Of a stretch of 64,000 bases of DNA, positions 40,001 to 51,665 are shown one piece after another. Under the pieces are notes generated by a model. It worked only from the letters and a program-made list of their open reading frames with translations. It was not told the DNA's origin and searched no databases. The stretch is from contig WPIO01000151.1 of NCBI GenBank assembly GCA_009760855.2, forward strand, positions 648,501 to 712,500, written 5' to 3'. How positions within the stretch are numbered: position 1 is the first letter of the stretch; every line of letters begins with the position of its first letter. The stretch is from Cristatella mucedo. Taxonomy: Eukaryota > Bryozoa > Phylactolaemata > Cristatellidae. The translations under genes and the position numbers were made by a program.

Positions 40001-40340
40001 GTCTTTAATTGTCGGACAGTTTATCGATTTCAGCCAAGTGTCAGTTAGGGCGAGCCGGTCGATACCATTTTCAGAAATAAGGTCGCTTATTACTAGAGGT
40101 TTATTGCACATTGAGCGAGGATTCCAAAGGCAAGCGTTACGTCTGGCCGATGGGGTTACAAATGGCTTGATGACCACTAAGTTTGAGGAATTTACAGTGA
40201 CATGTGGGGGAGCGTGCTGAGCGGTTCGAGACAATGCTAGGAATACCAAACGAGCTGGTACTCAGCTTGCAGGTTCCGCCCAACGAACGGCGTCTGAGCT
40301 GGCGGTTCCGGCCACCGCGGTGGCTACGGGGTGCTTTTCT
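37083..40340 (-). mobile_element. LINE-A (L2/CR1-like), near full-length, inactive
   Basis: This is the best LINE-A copy. From 5' to 3' on minus: an APE-type endonuclease with NPRSMCNKP, TDTWL (usually TETWL), GDFNVHF and SDHMQI motifs (about 40.25-39.4 kb); then reverse transcriptase with NYRPVSLLPFLSKTLE and LLDLSAAFDTIDHKVLLERL (38.99-38.4 kb); the active-site region and C-terminal domain (38.25-37.31 kb); then the 3' UTR and a (TAA)n tail. The frame is broken near 39.4, 39.0 and 38.39 kb. The YADD box is replaced by TSDD. The element copies itself through target-primed reverse transcription, but this copy cannot. Confidence 0.93.
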
Positions 40341-41095
40341 TTTGTTAATGTATAGTTCATGAATCTTAGCAACAACATTAATATCTAGGAATGCATTTGA
40401 TATGACAATTAATATGACAATTAATGAACTCCCAAATTGGTTCTACTCCTGTTTAAAAACTAACAACCAACATCCTTGAGTAACATTCAAGTGCTTGAGA
40501 CAAAAAAGTTGCATATGCAGATCCTTAAAAAAAACCTTGCCTGTCAAAATCGTCCTAATACCAACTTCCTGAAGAGCTATGTAATGAGCTAATATGGCGT
40601 CATCTATTTATAGATTGAGCCCACTTTTGGGTATGGGCAGAGTGCTTATACCAATTAATACAGTGTAGTTATGCAGTCGTTTGGCACAGAGCCAGCTATC
40701 CTGCTATGAGCACTGTGCCCATAGTCGAAAGTGAGCTGGCTCTCTGAACAAACAGCGCTGCATTAGCTGATGTAATACCCCACGTGCCATAGTCATCAAT
40801 TGATACAGTTAAAAATCCAACTTTACGAATGCTGCAAGGGCACTTCCTCGGTGTGGGGATTGCAAAACCAATGTTTATGGTATATGTGGTGATGCTATTA
40901 TGAACACTTTAGTATGTTTATGTGGTGCAAGGAATTCAGTTCGCTGCGACACGGTCGACCAAGTAGCAGCAGATCCACTAAGCCCATATAAAATAATCAA
41001 ACATAGCGAGTAAGTTCCACTCAGCATTCAGAGCAAACAACTACACAGACGTCAGCACTACTGCGAATACGTAAAGACCTCACGAGTGTTTACTT
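40341..41095. other. No recognised feature
   Basis: AT-rich intergenic sequence with no gene or known repeat recognised. Confidence 0.5.
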
Positions 41096-41745
41096 AAGGA
41101 GAGTCTCTGCTAGTTCTGCTGGATCTATCGGCAGATCTTCTAGTGGCACTATTGCTCACCGGTCCTCATTGAGTCAATGTTATCTCACCTCAGCATCACC
41201 AGTGCTGCATTAATATATTAATATGTTCATATTGTTCGTCAGTGGGAGATTTCTGTGCGTAGCGATCAACGGCCAAAGGTCATTTGGTGATATGTGCTTA
41301 ATCCACTTCTTTTCACAATGTATACTTGCCCTGCTGGCGATGCAATAGCCAAGCACAATCTAGGTTATCTTATCAATGCGGGTGACACACGGCCGTATCT
41401 ATACTTCGATTTCCACATCCCTGTCTTCAAGCATCCCAGCAAGCTGTCCCAGCTCTGTTGCACCTTGTACTGCCCACATGGCATGCAAACTTCTTCAAAC
41501 TGAATGACGATATAAACCACTTAATGGTTATGGGCAAAGCTTATGTCACAATGAAACTGGAAAGCCCAATCCTCGAAATGGACTTAGCCAGCATATCCTA
41601 TGCAGCCTTTGCACGGAATAATGTGACCTGCTCCAAATTGACCTCCCTCCCACTCAATGACCAGGCCAACTTTGCAGCCAAGGTTGACTACTTTCAGCTA
41701 CATGACATTTCAAAAATTCGGCCAGCTTAGATAAAAGATAGCGGA
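41096..41745 (+). mobile_element. LINE-A reverse transcriptase fragment
   Basis: It starts at motif A (CTGCTGGATCTATCGGCAG) and continues past the degenerate NAGDTRPYLYFD box to KVDYFQLHDISKI. The frame is broken repeatedly. Confidence 0.8.
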
Positions 41746-41894
41746 GCCATTTTGTCTCGGTCAAAATGTGAGTGACAGACACTGGATTTGTATCAATTAA
41801 AATACCCAGTAGAATAAGCAAGTTACCCAGTTGCAGCCACCCTTGAAATTTCTTTCACAACAAGGAGGACCCTAATAAACCATTTTTAAGTATA

Positions 41895-41945
41895 ATAATG
41901 ATATATTTGTATAGCACCGTCAGAGAACTTGGTCTCTTTCCGGTG
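41895..41945 (-). mobile_element. LINE-A terminal fragment
   Basis: It carries only the last about 50 bases of the 3' UTR, in reverse orientation. Confidence 0.6.
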
Positions 41946-43060
41946 TACGATCCCCATCCTTTGGTCTTCAGGCCCAAATTAGCTTTGGGATGCTAATGCT
42001 GCAGGCAGACTAGAGAATTAATACTTTGAACTTTGAACCTGACAGTCAGTCGTGACTACATGAGGGCAGAGAGACTTGAACAATTACAGGTACACAATTT
42101 GATATGCTATTGGAAAGATTTTGAGCAATCGCTGTTAGAATTATGAGTAGCATCTGTGGTTCCAATGGTAACAAGGACTTCTCACGCTCTTTCCCAGACA
42201 AATGCATGGCAGCATGCGTTGAACAAACAGGCCGGCTGACATTTCCCGTGCAAAGGTTGCAGCCCAACGTATGCCTCTGACTGCAGACAAGCAGAAACTG
42301 TTACAGTAAGACGTGGGTTGAGCGGCGATTGATCATCGGTCTCCCGCATGAGCTTGACAACTGCGAACACATTTACACATAGTACGCAGCTGTGCACATA
42401 CCTAGGAACTTGCACTCAACCGGCTAGGGACAAACCCAGGCACAACCATGTCAAGATTGTAATGCCGACTTCCGTGCTGGAAAGCAAAGCCGGCAGTTGT
42501 GCTCGGAAGAACGGAATGGGGCATCGAGCTCTGGTTGTCTTAGAAATAAAATTGCAAATCCCCACAGCAGCTCGCCGGTTGTTTTTTACATCACCTGTGC
42601 CACCGAGCCAAGCATGCGTCAAAATGTGCGCATCTATGCTGAGGAGTAAACAACCACACTGAAGCAAATTCTGAAGCCCTGCAACAAGCCTTAGCGCTGC
42701 TCTGCATTGCGTCTTCTAGTGCCTCGAGCCAACGCCTAGCAAGCCGAACGGCTCTAAACAAAATTGCTTGCTAAGCAGCACAACCCGGGCCAATCAGTCA
42801 GACCCAGCCACCGGCTTTCTGCTCATCGAGAGCCGTTTTAATTGCGGTCGGCCAAAATGAACCGCGATGGACCAGCATCGACTTAAGTCCTCACGCATTT
42901 GTCGCTCAAGCATTCTGCAGCGCTGGACGGGGCACGGCAGCGATGCCAACGATGCATTTGCAGTCTAGTGTCAAAATTATAACGTCTACGAGTGCATTCG
43001 AGCATCGCGGAGCTCCAAGCTCCTCCAAGCACCAAGCTCCTGTATGCACTCAAACTACTA
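41946..43060. other. No recognised feature
   Basis: Apparently unique sequence. Short open frames of up to about 100 codons have no similarity that I can name. Confidence 0.45.
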
Positions 43061-43066
43061 TATTTC

Positions 43067-43069
<3 letters not shown>

Positions 43070-43101
<32 letters not shown>

Positions 43102-43108
43102 GTGTGTG

Positions 43109-43160
<52 letters not shown>
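43070..43160. repeat. (AT)n with central (TG)n
   Basis: Two AT runs are separated by TGTGTGTG. Confidence 0.95.
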
Positions 43161-43164
<4 letters not shown>

Positions 43165-43603
43165 CACAATGCACGTGTGTGCGTGCTCGTGCATGCATCA
43201 CTTAATCTATTCTTGTACGACGATGCTATCGGTTCTCGTACTACCGATTCTGGAACTTCCTTTCCAGTCTTTCTCAGGTACCTGTCGCTTGCTAGGATAA
43301 AAAAAGTGTGCACGGCGAAACCACCAAGTATGCGCAAACACGCAAGCCACGTGTCACCGTCTGTGATGCCACACGGACATGAGGATTCCGCAGCTGATGG
43401 ATGGCGAGTTTCCACCGCACTCTTAAGATAGTATAAATGCCTTGCGATGTGCATTCAGTTGCCAGCCATTTCATCTCGTATAACGCAGAGCACACATAGA
43501 TATTTTTCAACAGAACAAGTCTCATGATGTAATGCAATGTATCCAAATTTTAGCAAAGCGCAGTTGCAAGGTTTTGGCGGCTATCCAGTGGCCGACCTTC
43601 ATG

Positions 43604-43715
43604 TACTGAGCCCAAATGCAGCTTTCGCCTTTACTGAGCCCAAATGCAGCTTTCGCCTTTACTGAGCCCAAATGCAGCTTTCGCCTTTACTGAGCCCAAA
43701 TGCAGCTTTCGCCTT
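43604..43715. repeat. 28-bp minisatellite, exactly 4 units
   Basis: The 28-base unit, beginning TACTGAGCCCAAATGCAGCT and ending TTCGCCTT, is repeated four times with essentially no divergence. It is therefore recent or homogenised. Confidence 0.97.
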
Positions 43716-43823
43716 TTCATCGGTGCCGCGGAGGGAGTGCAGCAAGCTACGGCTGTAGGTGAAGTCAACTGGGCATACTAAGCTATGTCTCCCGCTAGCT
43801 TCTTCACAGCCAGAATTTCTTAC

Positions 43824-44422
43824 TAATCACTGCAGATGTCGACAAGAGACACTGCGCAGATCGCCGAAGCACAGGGGCGATCGCTGAGTGTGCTCTCGGA
43901 CTGGCCGAGCTGCTGCCGCAGATGCAACAACTCCAGTACAATACCCCTAACCACCCATGTAGAACCGTAAGTCGGTCACACTTCATCACTGCTACAAACT
44001 CGGGGGTCGGTAAAACGGCACTCACCACTACATCGCTAACCAAGCTAGCAGCCATAAGCAGCAGCAGGTCATTAGTGTCGCCTGCGTACTCGGTTCAAAT
44101 TAATGCCTAACGAGACGACTCCACGAAACAAGCATAGTATATACCTAGGACAAAGCCATAACCGCTATACTCTATTAACGCGAGTACCCTTCAACGCGGC
44201 TACCCGATAACGCCAGCGCCGGTCCGAGTGGGCTTGCCATTCATTCTACACGACACGCGACGACTACGACAGCAATTCCATCTCGCCTCGCAGTACCACT
44301 ATCTGCAGACGCGATAGCGATTGCTGCAGATTCTGATGAGATGGCGCTTGATACGGCCGCAAAGATTACATACCACGACTGTCGCTGGCCCTTTTCCTGA
44401 GCGTCACAACGGAGGACGCCAT
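43824..44422 (-). CDS. Possible small gene, first three exons (unrecognised)
   Basis: A tentative minus-strand model. Exon 44374-44422 (MASSVVTLRKRASDSR, GTATGT donor). Exon 44026-44081 (DTNDLLLLMAASLVSDVV, GCAG acceptor, GTGAGT donor). Exon 43824-43912 (QLGQSESTLSDRPCASAICA then VSLVDICSD, CAG acceptor, GTAAGA donor). Phases agree at both joins and the first ATG sits beside GC-rich DNA. The third exon would instead stop at a TAG if its donor is not used. I do not recognise the protein, and chance splice signals could explain it. Confidence 0.3.
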
Positions 44423-45359
44423 AGCACGAGAGCCACACGGAAGCGAATTTCCCGCCAGGCTTGCCTTCACTCGCTGACCGAACGTAACCTCTGAACCCTA
44501 GTATCCGCACTATCAAAATACTTCGACTAATGCATGGAAGTTTGCAAAAAACTTGTACAAGGAAACGGCGAATTTTTTATTGACGACCTCTAAACAGGCC
44601 GTCCTAGCAGAGGCTTCGGAGCAGGCAACCCGTCCTTAACCCCGATCCCTAATGTCCGGGATTCTTCTATTGTTGGGTCGGTACTTAGCTAAGCGGTAAG
44701 TCTTTGCCGCCCCGCTAAGGTTCGCGGACCCACATTCGATAGTTTGGTGGTATTCTAGGGCGCATGTGTTCGCTCCGCACCATTTTACGCGCATGCCTCG
44801 CTGCAGAGCGGCGTGCGCCGCCCTAACTGCACCGCTGTTACGCTCGCGCACCGGACCGCCTTCGGGGCGCTGGCGAAATTTGGACTCCGGCGATTAACTG
44901 GCGTCAAGGGACGTTGTTTCTGCTTTCTTGTAAGCTCTCTTGCGTGAATATCTTGCGCGAACCGTGCGACACGGACAACGATGTGGCGTTAATGTTTTGG
45001 GAGCACTTTCCCACCAATGTAGCGGCGGCTTGTGTTCTCCCTCCTCCTCCCCCCCCCCTAAAACCCGTGCCCCGTGCGAGTGGCAGCTGCTGTCCGCGGG
45101 GTCATCGTGGATGCACCGACTGCGGCGGAGATCGGCGGCGGCTGGATCGCTGGATCGATGCGTTCGTGGATCGGATAACTGCACGATGAAAACAGGCAGG
45201 TGCCGATGGTTTCGAGGGGGAGGGGCCCTGTCGTCAGAATAGTTGGAGTGCCGACGTCGCTTATGGAAGCGGCTGGTCCGTCGCGGTGCTGTGCGTTTAC
45301 TTGGTGCGCGCGTGCAGTCCTGAGGCAGTGTCTGGGACGCAGACCGACCGGACACTGCC
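44423..45359. other. GC-rich stretch, possible CpG-island-like region
   Basis: 44.7-45.35 kb is markedly richer in G+C and CpG than its surroundings. It contains no convincing coding exon. It could be the promoter of the tentative minus-strand gene. Confidence 0.4.
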
Positions 45360-45565
45360 GCCCTGCATTGACCCAGGGGTTAAGGTGCTCGCATTTGACT
45401 ACCGAGGCCGTGAGCTCAAGCGATGGAACTTTGGTTCTCTTTTAGGATTATGCTTAGCCACTCAAATTGTAACAGGGATCTTCTTAGCTATACATTATAC
45501 TCCTGATTTTTCTCTCGCCTGGATAGAGATTCGGTTCTCATAGGGTGCCATACAAATGAGTTATA
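45360..45565 (+). mobile_element. SINE2 copy interrupted by mitochondrial DNA
   Basis: The left part is GGGGTTAAGGTGCTCGCATT to GAGCTCAAGCGA. The right part is GATAGAGATTCGGTTCTCAT then AGGGTGCCATACAAATGAGT. The middle of the SINE (about 20 bases) is replaced by cytochrome b sequence. Confidence 0.85.
45424..45519 (+). pseudogene. NUMT: fragment of mitochondrial cytochrome b
   Basis: The plus strand translates to [20 protein letters not shown] followed by [12 protein letters not shown], the first transmembrane helix region of cytochrome b, with the family motif NFGSLLG and the haem-ligand-bearing LAxHYT. It is AT-rich against GC-rich flanks and has no stop codons. The residue before HYT is conserved as Met, but the codon is ATA, which would be Met under most invertebrate mitochondrial codes. 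It is a short nuclear copy with no promoter and is not expressed as a gene. Confidence 0.92.
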
Positions 45566-45799
45566 CTTTCTTAGTCTGCTGCCAGCCGTATAACGGTTGG
45601 CAGTCCCACAGAGCCATTGAGTGGGTGGCTGCATAGAATCAGCCACTCACTTGGAGATGTCTCTGCCTCCGTAAAAGCTTTCATTCTTCGGCGAGAGAAT
45701 TGAGAATCTGCACTAGAATGGCCCCCAATAGAAGCCAAGTCTAGTGCATTTGCGAATATTTCTCGGTTTATGCTCCGATCGCTATCCTCCTCACCCCCT

Positions 45800-45952
45800 G
45801 CGTCTTAGCCCATCGGTGCTTGCTCTTCACCACACTTGGTCGTAGGTTCGAATCCGGCAGCAGGTAATCCCATATTGCCCACTGTCAGCTGTGGGGATAG
45901 CCGTTAAGGCTCTTCTGTCGCTATACAAATGAGGCTGTTAAATCATCTAACC
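45800..45952 (+). mobile_element. SINE1 copy abutting (CT)n
   Basis: It contains the B box GTAGGTTCGAATCCGG, then GCCGTTAAGGCTCTTCTGTC and the tail AATGAGGCTGTTAAATCAT. The long CT microsatellite follows at once. Confidence 0.85.
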
Positions 45953-46336
<384 letters not shown>

Positions 46337-46489
46337 TCATAGAGCTTCAGCAATACGAACGTCCGTGATAAGATCCATCGGAGATGGATGATCATTAAGG
46401 ATCTTACCTGCGATTAGTAGTTGCTATGGGAAAGAAGTTCCACGAGGTTCCTGCCTGCTGCTGAAATTAAGAAGACGTCCACTTAGACT

Positions 46490-47200
46490 GCAGCTTGCCC
46501 TGAGATAGGACCTAAACCGTTGCAGTGAAGTGCCAGTAATCTCTAGGCTAGAGAGAGGTGCTCAAGAAGTAATCTGTGATCAATAATAATAATAGTAAAC
46601 GCTGCCGAAAGAACAACATCCACAAAGGCTAACATGCCAAAATCCACTAACACAAACAGAGAGATCTTTCCCAAGTCTGCATTCGTAAGGTCGTTGCACA
46701 CCTGCAGTAGTGCTGACACTTTAGAGTGATTAATTAGCTCAATCACCTGACTGGAACTTGCTTGCTTGGTTTGAAGTTTCGATATCGTAGTTGTGCTGGT
46801 CTTCGGCAACTCATTCCAGTGTATTGTCGTTTAGTGAGTATATATCTGTAATTATATAAAATCACAAGGACTAAGTGGCTGTTACGCTAGAAGGTTTTCT
46901 ATTTTGTACGCACAGCCTGAGCAGCTTTTGGTACGGATACGGTCGCCAACAGACTTCCTCTCACACCGAAAAGAGAAAGTGAGGAAAGCAGCTGAGTCAT
47001 GGGGGCCAGTTGGGTAAGTGAGTAGCATGGAATTAGCAGCTCGGGACAGCTGGAAAGGGTGTGCTACAATCGGCAGCAGGAATGTCTTTGATATGAGCTG
47101 CAGTAGGGAGACTGGCAGTAGGGAGAGGGGGGAAGTTGCTTAAATTCTTGTTATCTAGTGTTGCCTTCTCAATGAGTGGCCTAGCAATTGACGTTTAGAA
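46490..47200 (-). mobile_element. LINE-A reverse transcriptase fragment split by LINE-B
   Basis: LINE-A covers 46490-46835 and resumes at about 47085 (TGTCTTTGATATGAGCTGCA), the next part of the same domain. Confidence 0.78.
46840..47083 (-). mobile_element. LINE-B 3' fragment nested in LINE-A
   Basis: In reverse orientation it contains the family 3' coding end (CACAGCCTGAGCAGCTTTTG on plus) up to GGCAGCAGGA. Confidence 0.78.
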
Positions 47201-47379
47201 GGATGCAGGGGCAAAAGGCCTGTGGCAAAGAGCATATTTATTATGTTAGCTAATCTGGGCAACAGCAAAACTATGCATCTTAAAAGGAAAACAAGTGCGT
47301 TTGGGGTCTAGAAGGCTAGTATACATCTTGGAGTGGGAGTTTAAGTTCAAGATGAGGTTCTTTAAGGCAGTCATTGAGG

Positions 47380-47470
47380 TACTGCAAAGCAAATGTAAAC
47401 CGCCTAGAAAGAGATTAAGTTCTCTGGGAGCGCTTTATCAAGTGCATTATTATTATTATTATTATTATAA
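47380..47470 (+). mobile_element. LINE-A terminal fragment
   Basis: GCCTAGAAAGAGATTAAGTT is followed by CTCTGGGAGCGC and a (TTA)n tail. Confidence 0.85.
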
Positions 47471-48740
47471 CTGAGGCCTACTGGGTCCACGTGAGATGCT
47501 GTAGCAGGCGTCTAAGAGTCTAAGGTTCTTGCGCTTCTTATGGCAATTTTCAGCCCATCGGATCGCCGAGAAATTTTCATTATTTCCACCTTTTGGCACA
47601 GGATAGGGTGGATCTACAGTTGTTTTGTATGCCGACGACAGCAGTATGGTGGGAGCAGTTCGGCAGCATGTTTCCTCAGGCCACTCGGTCCTGGGCTTTG
47701 CTGCAGTCACCGAGCTAATGACTGCTACTCCGTTGCAGGTGATCACCTGAATAGAATAATCTGTCTGGGACAGATCTTGGCAGCTAAAAGAGCCTTGCCT
47801 TGGTGCAAATCTCTATTTGGGCAGGTATGTTTAATCCCGAGTACTTCAGTACCAAAAGTGTCTTAAAAACATCGCCTGATCTGCCGTTGTTGTTATATCC
47901 GGTGTTGTGTGCAGTGATGTGCATGCCTACTACCCTTACTGCCGGGCAACTCTTTCCATGTAAACGTATGGTGTTGCTTCCCGAAATAGGTGCATTGCAT
48001 CGTCTTTTTCGGTAGCCCGCATCCCTGCAGTGTTAGGCACAGAGTCTGAGATATAGCAGCCGTGATACAACAGCCGTTATAAAATAGTGCTTGGTTCAGA
48101 GGGTGATCAGCTTGGCTTGCCCTTTTATGTTGAAGTATCCAGCTCATGCTGTTGACCTTTTGTTTGCCTTTAGGTGACCTTTAAACACTGGCCTCAGAAT
48201 GCCAGTGGGGGTTTGGTTCTCACAGCCTTTTCCCTATAGTTGTAGTATGATTTTTCTTCTTGGTGTTGCTTGTGCCTGTACCTGGCAGACTTGTGCTGCT
48301 TCAAGTGGTGGCCATGGGGTAATATTTGCCTTTAAGAGGTTTAGTTCTTGCATGTTGCCATAGAATGTTTTATTATTAGTATTTTATCATAATCATTATA
48401 CCAACTGCACTGGAAGGTAACTAATCGTTTTCTGCATGAAAGACTGTGCTCTCTCCGAGTCATTCGAGATTAGCAAAACTAGAAACCGGCCAGTCTGTAT
48501 GTACTCATTTTCATGGTTAAACCATGGGGGGCGAGCACCCGAAAGGTCGTCCAACTTATCTGCATCATTTTACTACTGAAGCACTGCACATGCCTCGGAA
48601 CTCGAATTGTCACCGAGTCTCCCTTAAAAGCTATCATCGAAACGATTTAAATATCTTCCTTTGGCCCCTGCAAATATCACAGTTTTGACTATCACCACAG
48701 TTTGACTCAAAGGTTAGTAATAACAGTAGTACATTCTTTG
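47471..48740. other. No recognised feature
   Basis: No gene or known repeat was recognised. One 108-codon frame at 47540-47866 resembles nothing I can name. Confidence 0.45.
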
Positions 48741-48741
48741 T

Positions 48742-48885
48742 ACACTAGGTAAGGCGGTTGCTTTTCACGGCCTCGGGACCGAGGTCGTGGGTTCGCCTCC
48801 TGCCGTGGTGGGCGATCCTTTATTGCTGCTGCTCTTCTGTCGCTGTACAAAAGATGTTGTTAAATCAGCTAGTATTTTATTTTTG
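48742..48885 (+). mobile_element. SINE1 copy
   Basis: ACACTAGGTAAGGCGGTTGC, the B box GGTCGTGGGTTCGCCTCCTG, then GATCCTTTATTGC and the tail AAAAGATGTTGTTAAATCAG. Confidence 0.88.
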
Positions 48886-48894
48886 TCTTGCCTC

Positions 48895-49400
48895 TTAGAA
48901 GATCTTAATCTCCATCCAAGTGCTGTACAACGTGCTGCAAGAGAATCGATAATAAGGGTTAGTGACACTCACGGTAGTCAGCATGCAAAGCAAGTAAGTA
49001 TCCTGCTTGGGCCAGCATGCTAAAGCAATCATAAAGACACTCGTAGCTACCGGTTAGTAAGACTAGTAGCTAGCAATATGCACGGAGTCATGCACGGTTA
49101 TTTACCCAATGCTTACGGGAACAAACAAAAAACAGACAAGTTTACTGGGGCGAGGGAAAATCTTACCGGAACAGATGCGTATTGAGAGCTGAGACTTAAA
49201 AGATTCAAGGTCATTGCAGGTGGTTACCGTTGTCGGAAGCGAGTTTCTGACTTTCGGTGCATTCCAGCTGGAGGCTCGATCACCAAAAGATTTCAATTTA
49301 CTGTCTGTGAAACCATTGCGTTTCGCAAGCTTCATGCCTGGCCTTTCCAACAAAGGGGTCTTCACCCGTGTAAGTTCACGGAGTTGGTTAAGATTCTGTT
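48895..49400 (-). mobile_element. LINE-C 3' fragment
   Basis: Shares AATAAGGGTTAGTGACA and downstream blocks with the other LINE-C copies. The minus strand encodes SFGDRASSWNAPKVRNSLPT, the usual LINE C-terminal motif. Confidence 0.75.
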
Positions 49401-50340
49401 GGATTTGCTCTGCCTGTGTAAATAGCTTTCTGTGCCATAGTTATTAGACGTGTTCATTCTGACTCATTGTGGCTCGTGGGTATCATGCCGAGCTGCCTTC
49501 TGTAGCACTTCTTATTGGCTCCTGGCTTCCATTTATAGCCTTGATCGACCAAGACGGCCACACACTTTCTATTCGATAAGACATCTGCTCCCAGGCTAGG
49601 TCAGCAGGTTAGACTGTTTGGCTGATGGGCCAGGTCTTCCTCGAACGTTGCCAAGTAGCCTTGCACCGTCCTAATCGCTTTAAGCTGCTGGCCGTCTATT
49701 AATCTGGCAGACTAGACGAACTGTACGAATCTGGCATTTATGAGTCAGCACTAGCTGCTCCTCTGGCTAAGCTGTGGGTGGATGGTGGATGCTCAGTAGA
49801 GCATGTGCTAAAGACTCCCTCGTGTTTGCCTTCGATGGACTGCTGCCTGAGGCGACTGGTAGCGTAGCTGATGAATCATATCCGACTCCCAACCTTCCGT
49901 TGGCCATCTACAGGCACTTGTGTGGGCTAAAAAATACTGTTCAACCTTTGTTGTTTACCTGCTGTTGGCAATGGGCGACTCGTATGTTGCCTCAAGCCGA
50001 GCTTGGGAGCTGAATTGGCAGAATTCGGAGTCCATTTTTATTCGGTTCCTTCGTCTGGGTCTCCAGTGTATTTTTCTACATTCCTTCTGACAACATCGAT
50101 CGTGCAGCCTTTGCTTACTTCAGCTGCAGCAGAACAGACTTGGGAAACTGAGAAGCGCTGATCTCAAACAAGCGCTTGTAGTTCTATGTTATTGTAGTCT
50201 GCACTTGTTTTCGTGCTGCCAGAAAAGTGCCGGTGCTTTAGCCTGCTGGAGTTCCTGCCACTGGCAGCTGGCCGGGAACGTTAAAGAACGTCTTGGTCAG
50301 CAGATCGACTTGGCTCTCTTGATGCCCTATCGGTATTTAT
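49401..50340. other. No recognised feature
   Basis: Apparently unique intergenic DNA. Nothing was recognised on either strand. Confidence 0.45.
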
Positions 50341-50475
50341 TGTTTATCGAGCATGATGTTACTCACCATTCAATCGCGCGTCCCTTTGCACCAAATGTAA
50401 AGCACCTAGAAAGAGATTGAGTTCTCTGAGGGCGCTTTATCAAGTGCATTATTATTATTATTATTATTATCTGGC
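50341..50475 (+). mobile_element. LINE-A terminal fragment
   Basis: It runs from TTTATCGAGCATGATG through AAAGCACCTAGAAAGAGATT to a (TTA)n tail. Confidence 0.85.
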
Positions 50476-50639
50476 TGTGGTTTATTATCCAAACGTAACC
50501 CAGCACTTACATCCCAGCCTTTTTGGATTTGGTTCTTTCTGCTTCATCGATCCCATTTTGAGCGCCTCTCGTCTCGCGTGGCAGTGACTGGCAGAGCACT
50601 ACCATAGTTCGTGTCCTATCATCGTGGGAGACTAGGGTG

Positions 50640-51665
50640 CATTGATGTAAACGGGCAACCGTCATCCGAGGAGCCTCTTAAGTACAAGGCAGGGTGCCCC
50701 AAAGATCTGTGCTTGGTCCACTTTTTTCGCAATGTGTACTTTTCCTCTTGCCGATATAATCGCCAAGCGCAATGTAGGCTTTTACTTTTATCTAGATGAC
50801 ACGCAGTTGTACTTGTGCTTTGATACCTCCATGCCTTCCAGCACGGTAACCGCTCTCAACTCCTTACTGCATTACTTACTGAAAGTTGCTCTTGGACGGC
50901 AACAAACTTTCTCCTATTGAATGACGTTGAAACCAACTAAACAGAGATTATAAAACCTTTCCCTCAAAATCAGCTCCACCAGTATCTCTCTTGTAGCATC
51001 TGCACGAAATCAGGGTCCACTGTTCCAAAGCGACTTTTCACTTGACGACTATGTCAGCTCCACAGTCAATTTTCTTTACTTGCACGGATGTAGCATTGCA
51101 AAATGTTTTCTTAGACAGGGATGCCACATATAAGCTGGCCCGTGCATTTGTGACATCCTGTCTCGACTTCTGTAACTTACTACTAACGTCTTTCTTCGGG
51201 TGCTTTCTAAGTGGCCTGCAGTTGGTGCAAAGCTCGACAGATATACTTGTTTGTGATGAACGCTGCAGTTTTCACATTACAACGCTTCTTGCCAAGCTGC
51301 ACTGGTTCCTAACCAGTCTAGGCATCGTCACCTGCTCTTCTGACTCAAGTCAGCTGTGCCTCTTACCAATCTCAAATCATTTGGAGGCCGTGCCTTACGT
51401 TCGTGTCACGTGCACGTCACGTGCACGTCCCAAGCCTCAAATTTACTCCCTACTGACGTCGTGACATTCCCTGACTTGGCGACCTTCAAAAAAAACGAAA
51501 GCACACCTATTTTTCACAGCATTTACTTGGCCTCGTGTGAATTTTTATTTGTGAGCTTAGGCGTGCTGGCACGTGTATATTATCACTAACCAATTGACAT
51601 GCTTCTTTTACAGCATACGTAAAGTACTTAAGAAAATATTTTGTTCTCCTAAGGTGTTATGCAAA
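50640..51665 (+). mobile_element. LINE-A, decayed RT-to-3' copy
   Basis: It retains FYFYLDDTQLYLCFD (active-site box as YLDD) and FVTSCLDFCNLLLTSFFGC, then the 3' UTR. Multiple frameshifts are present. Confidence 0.83.
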
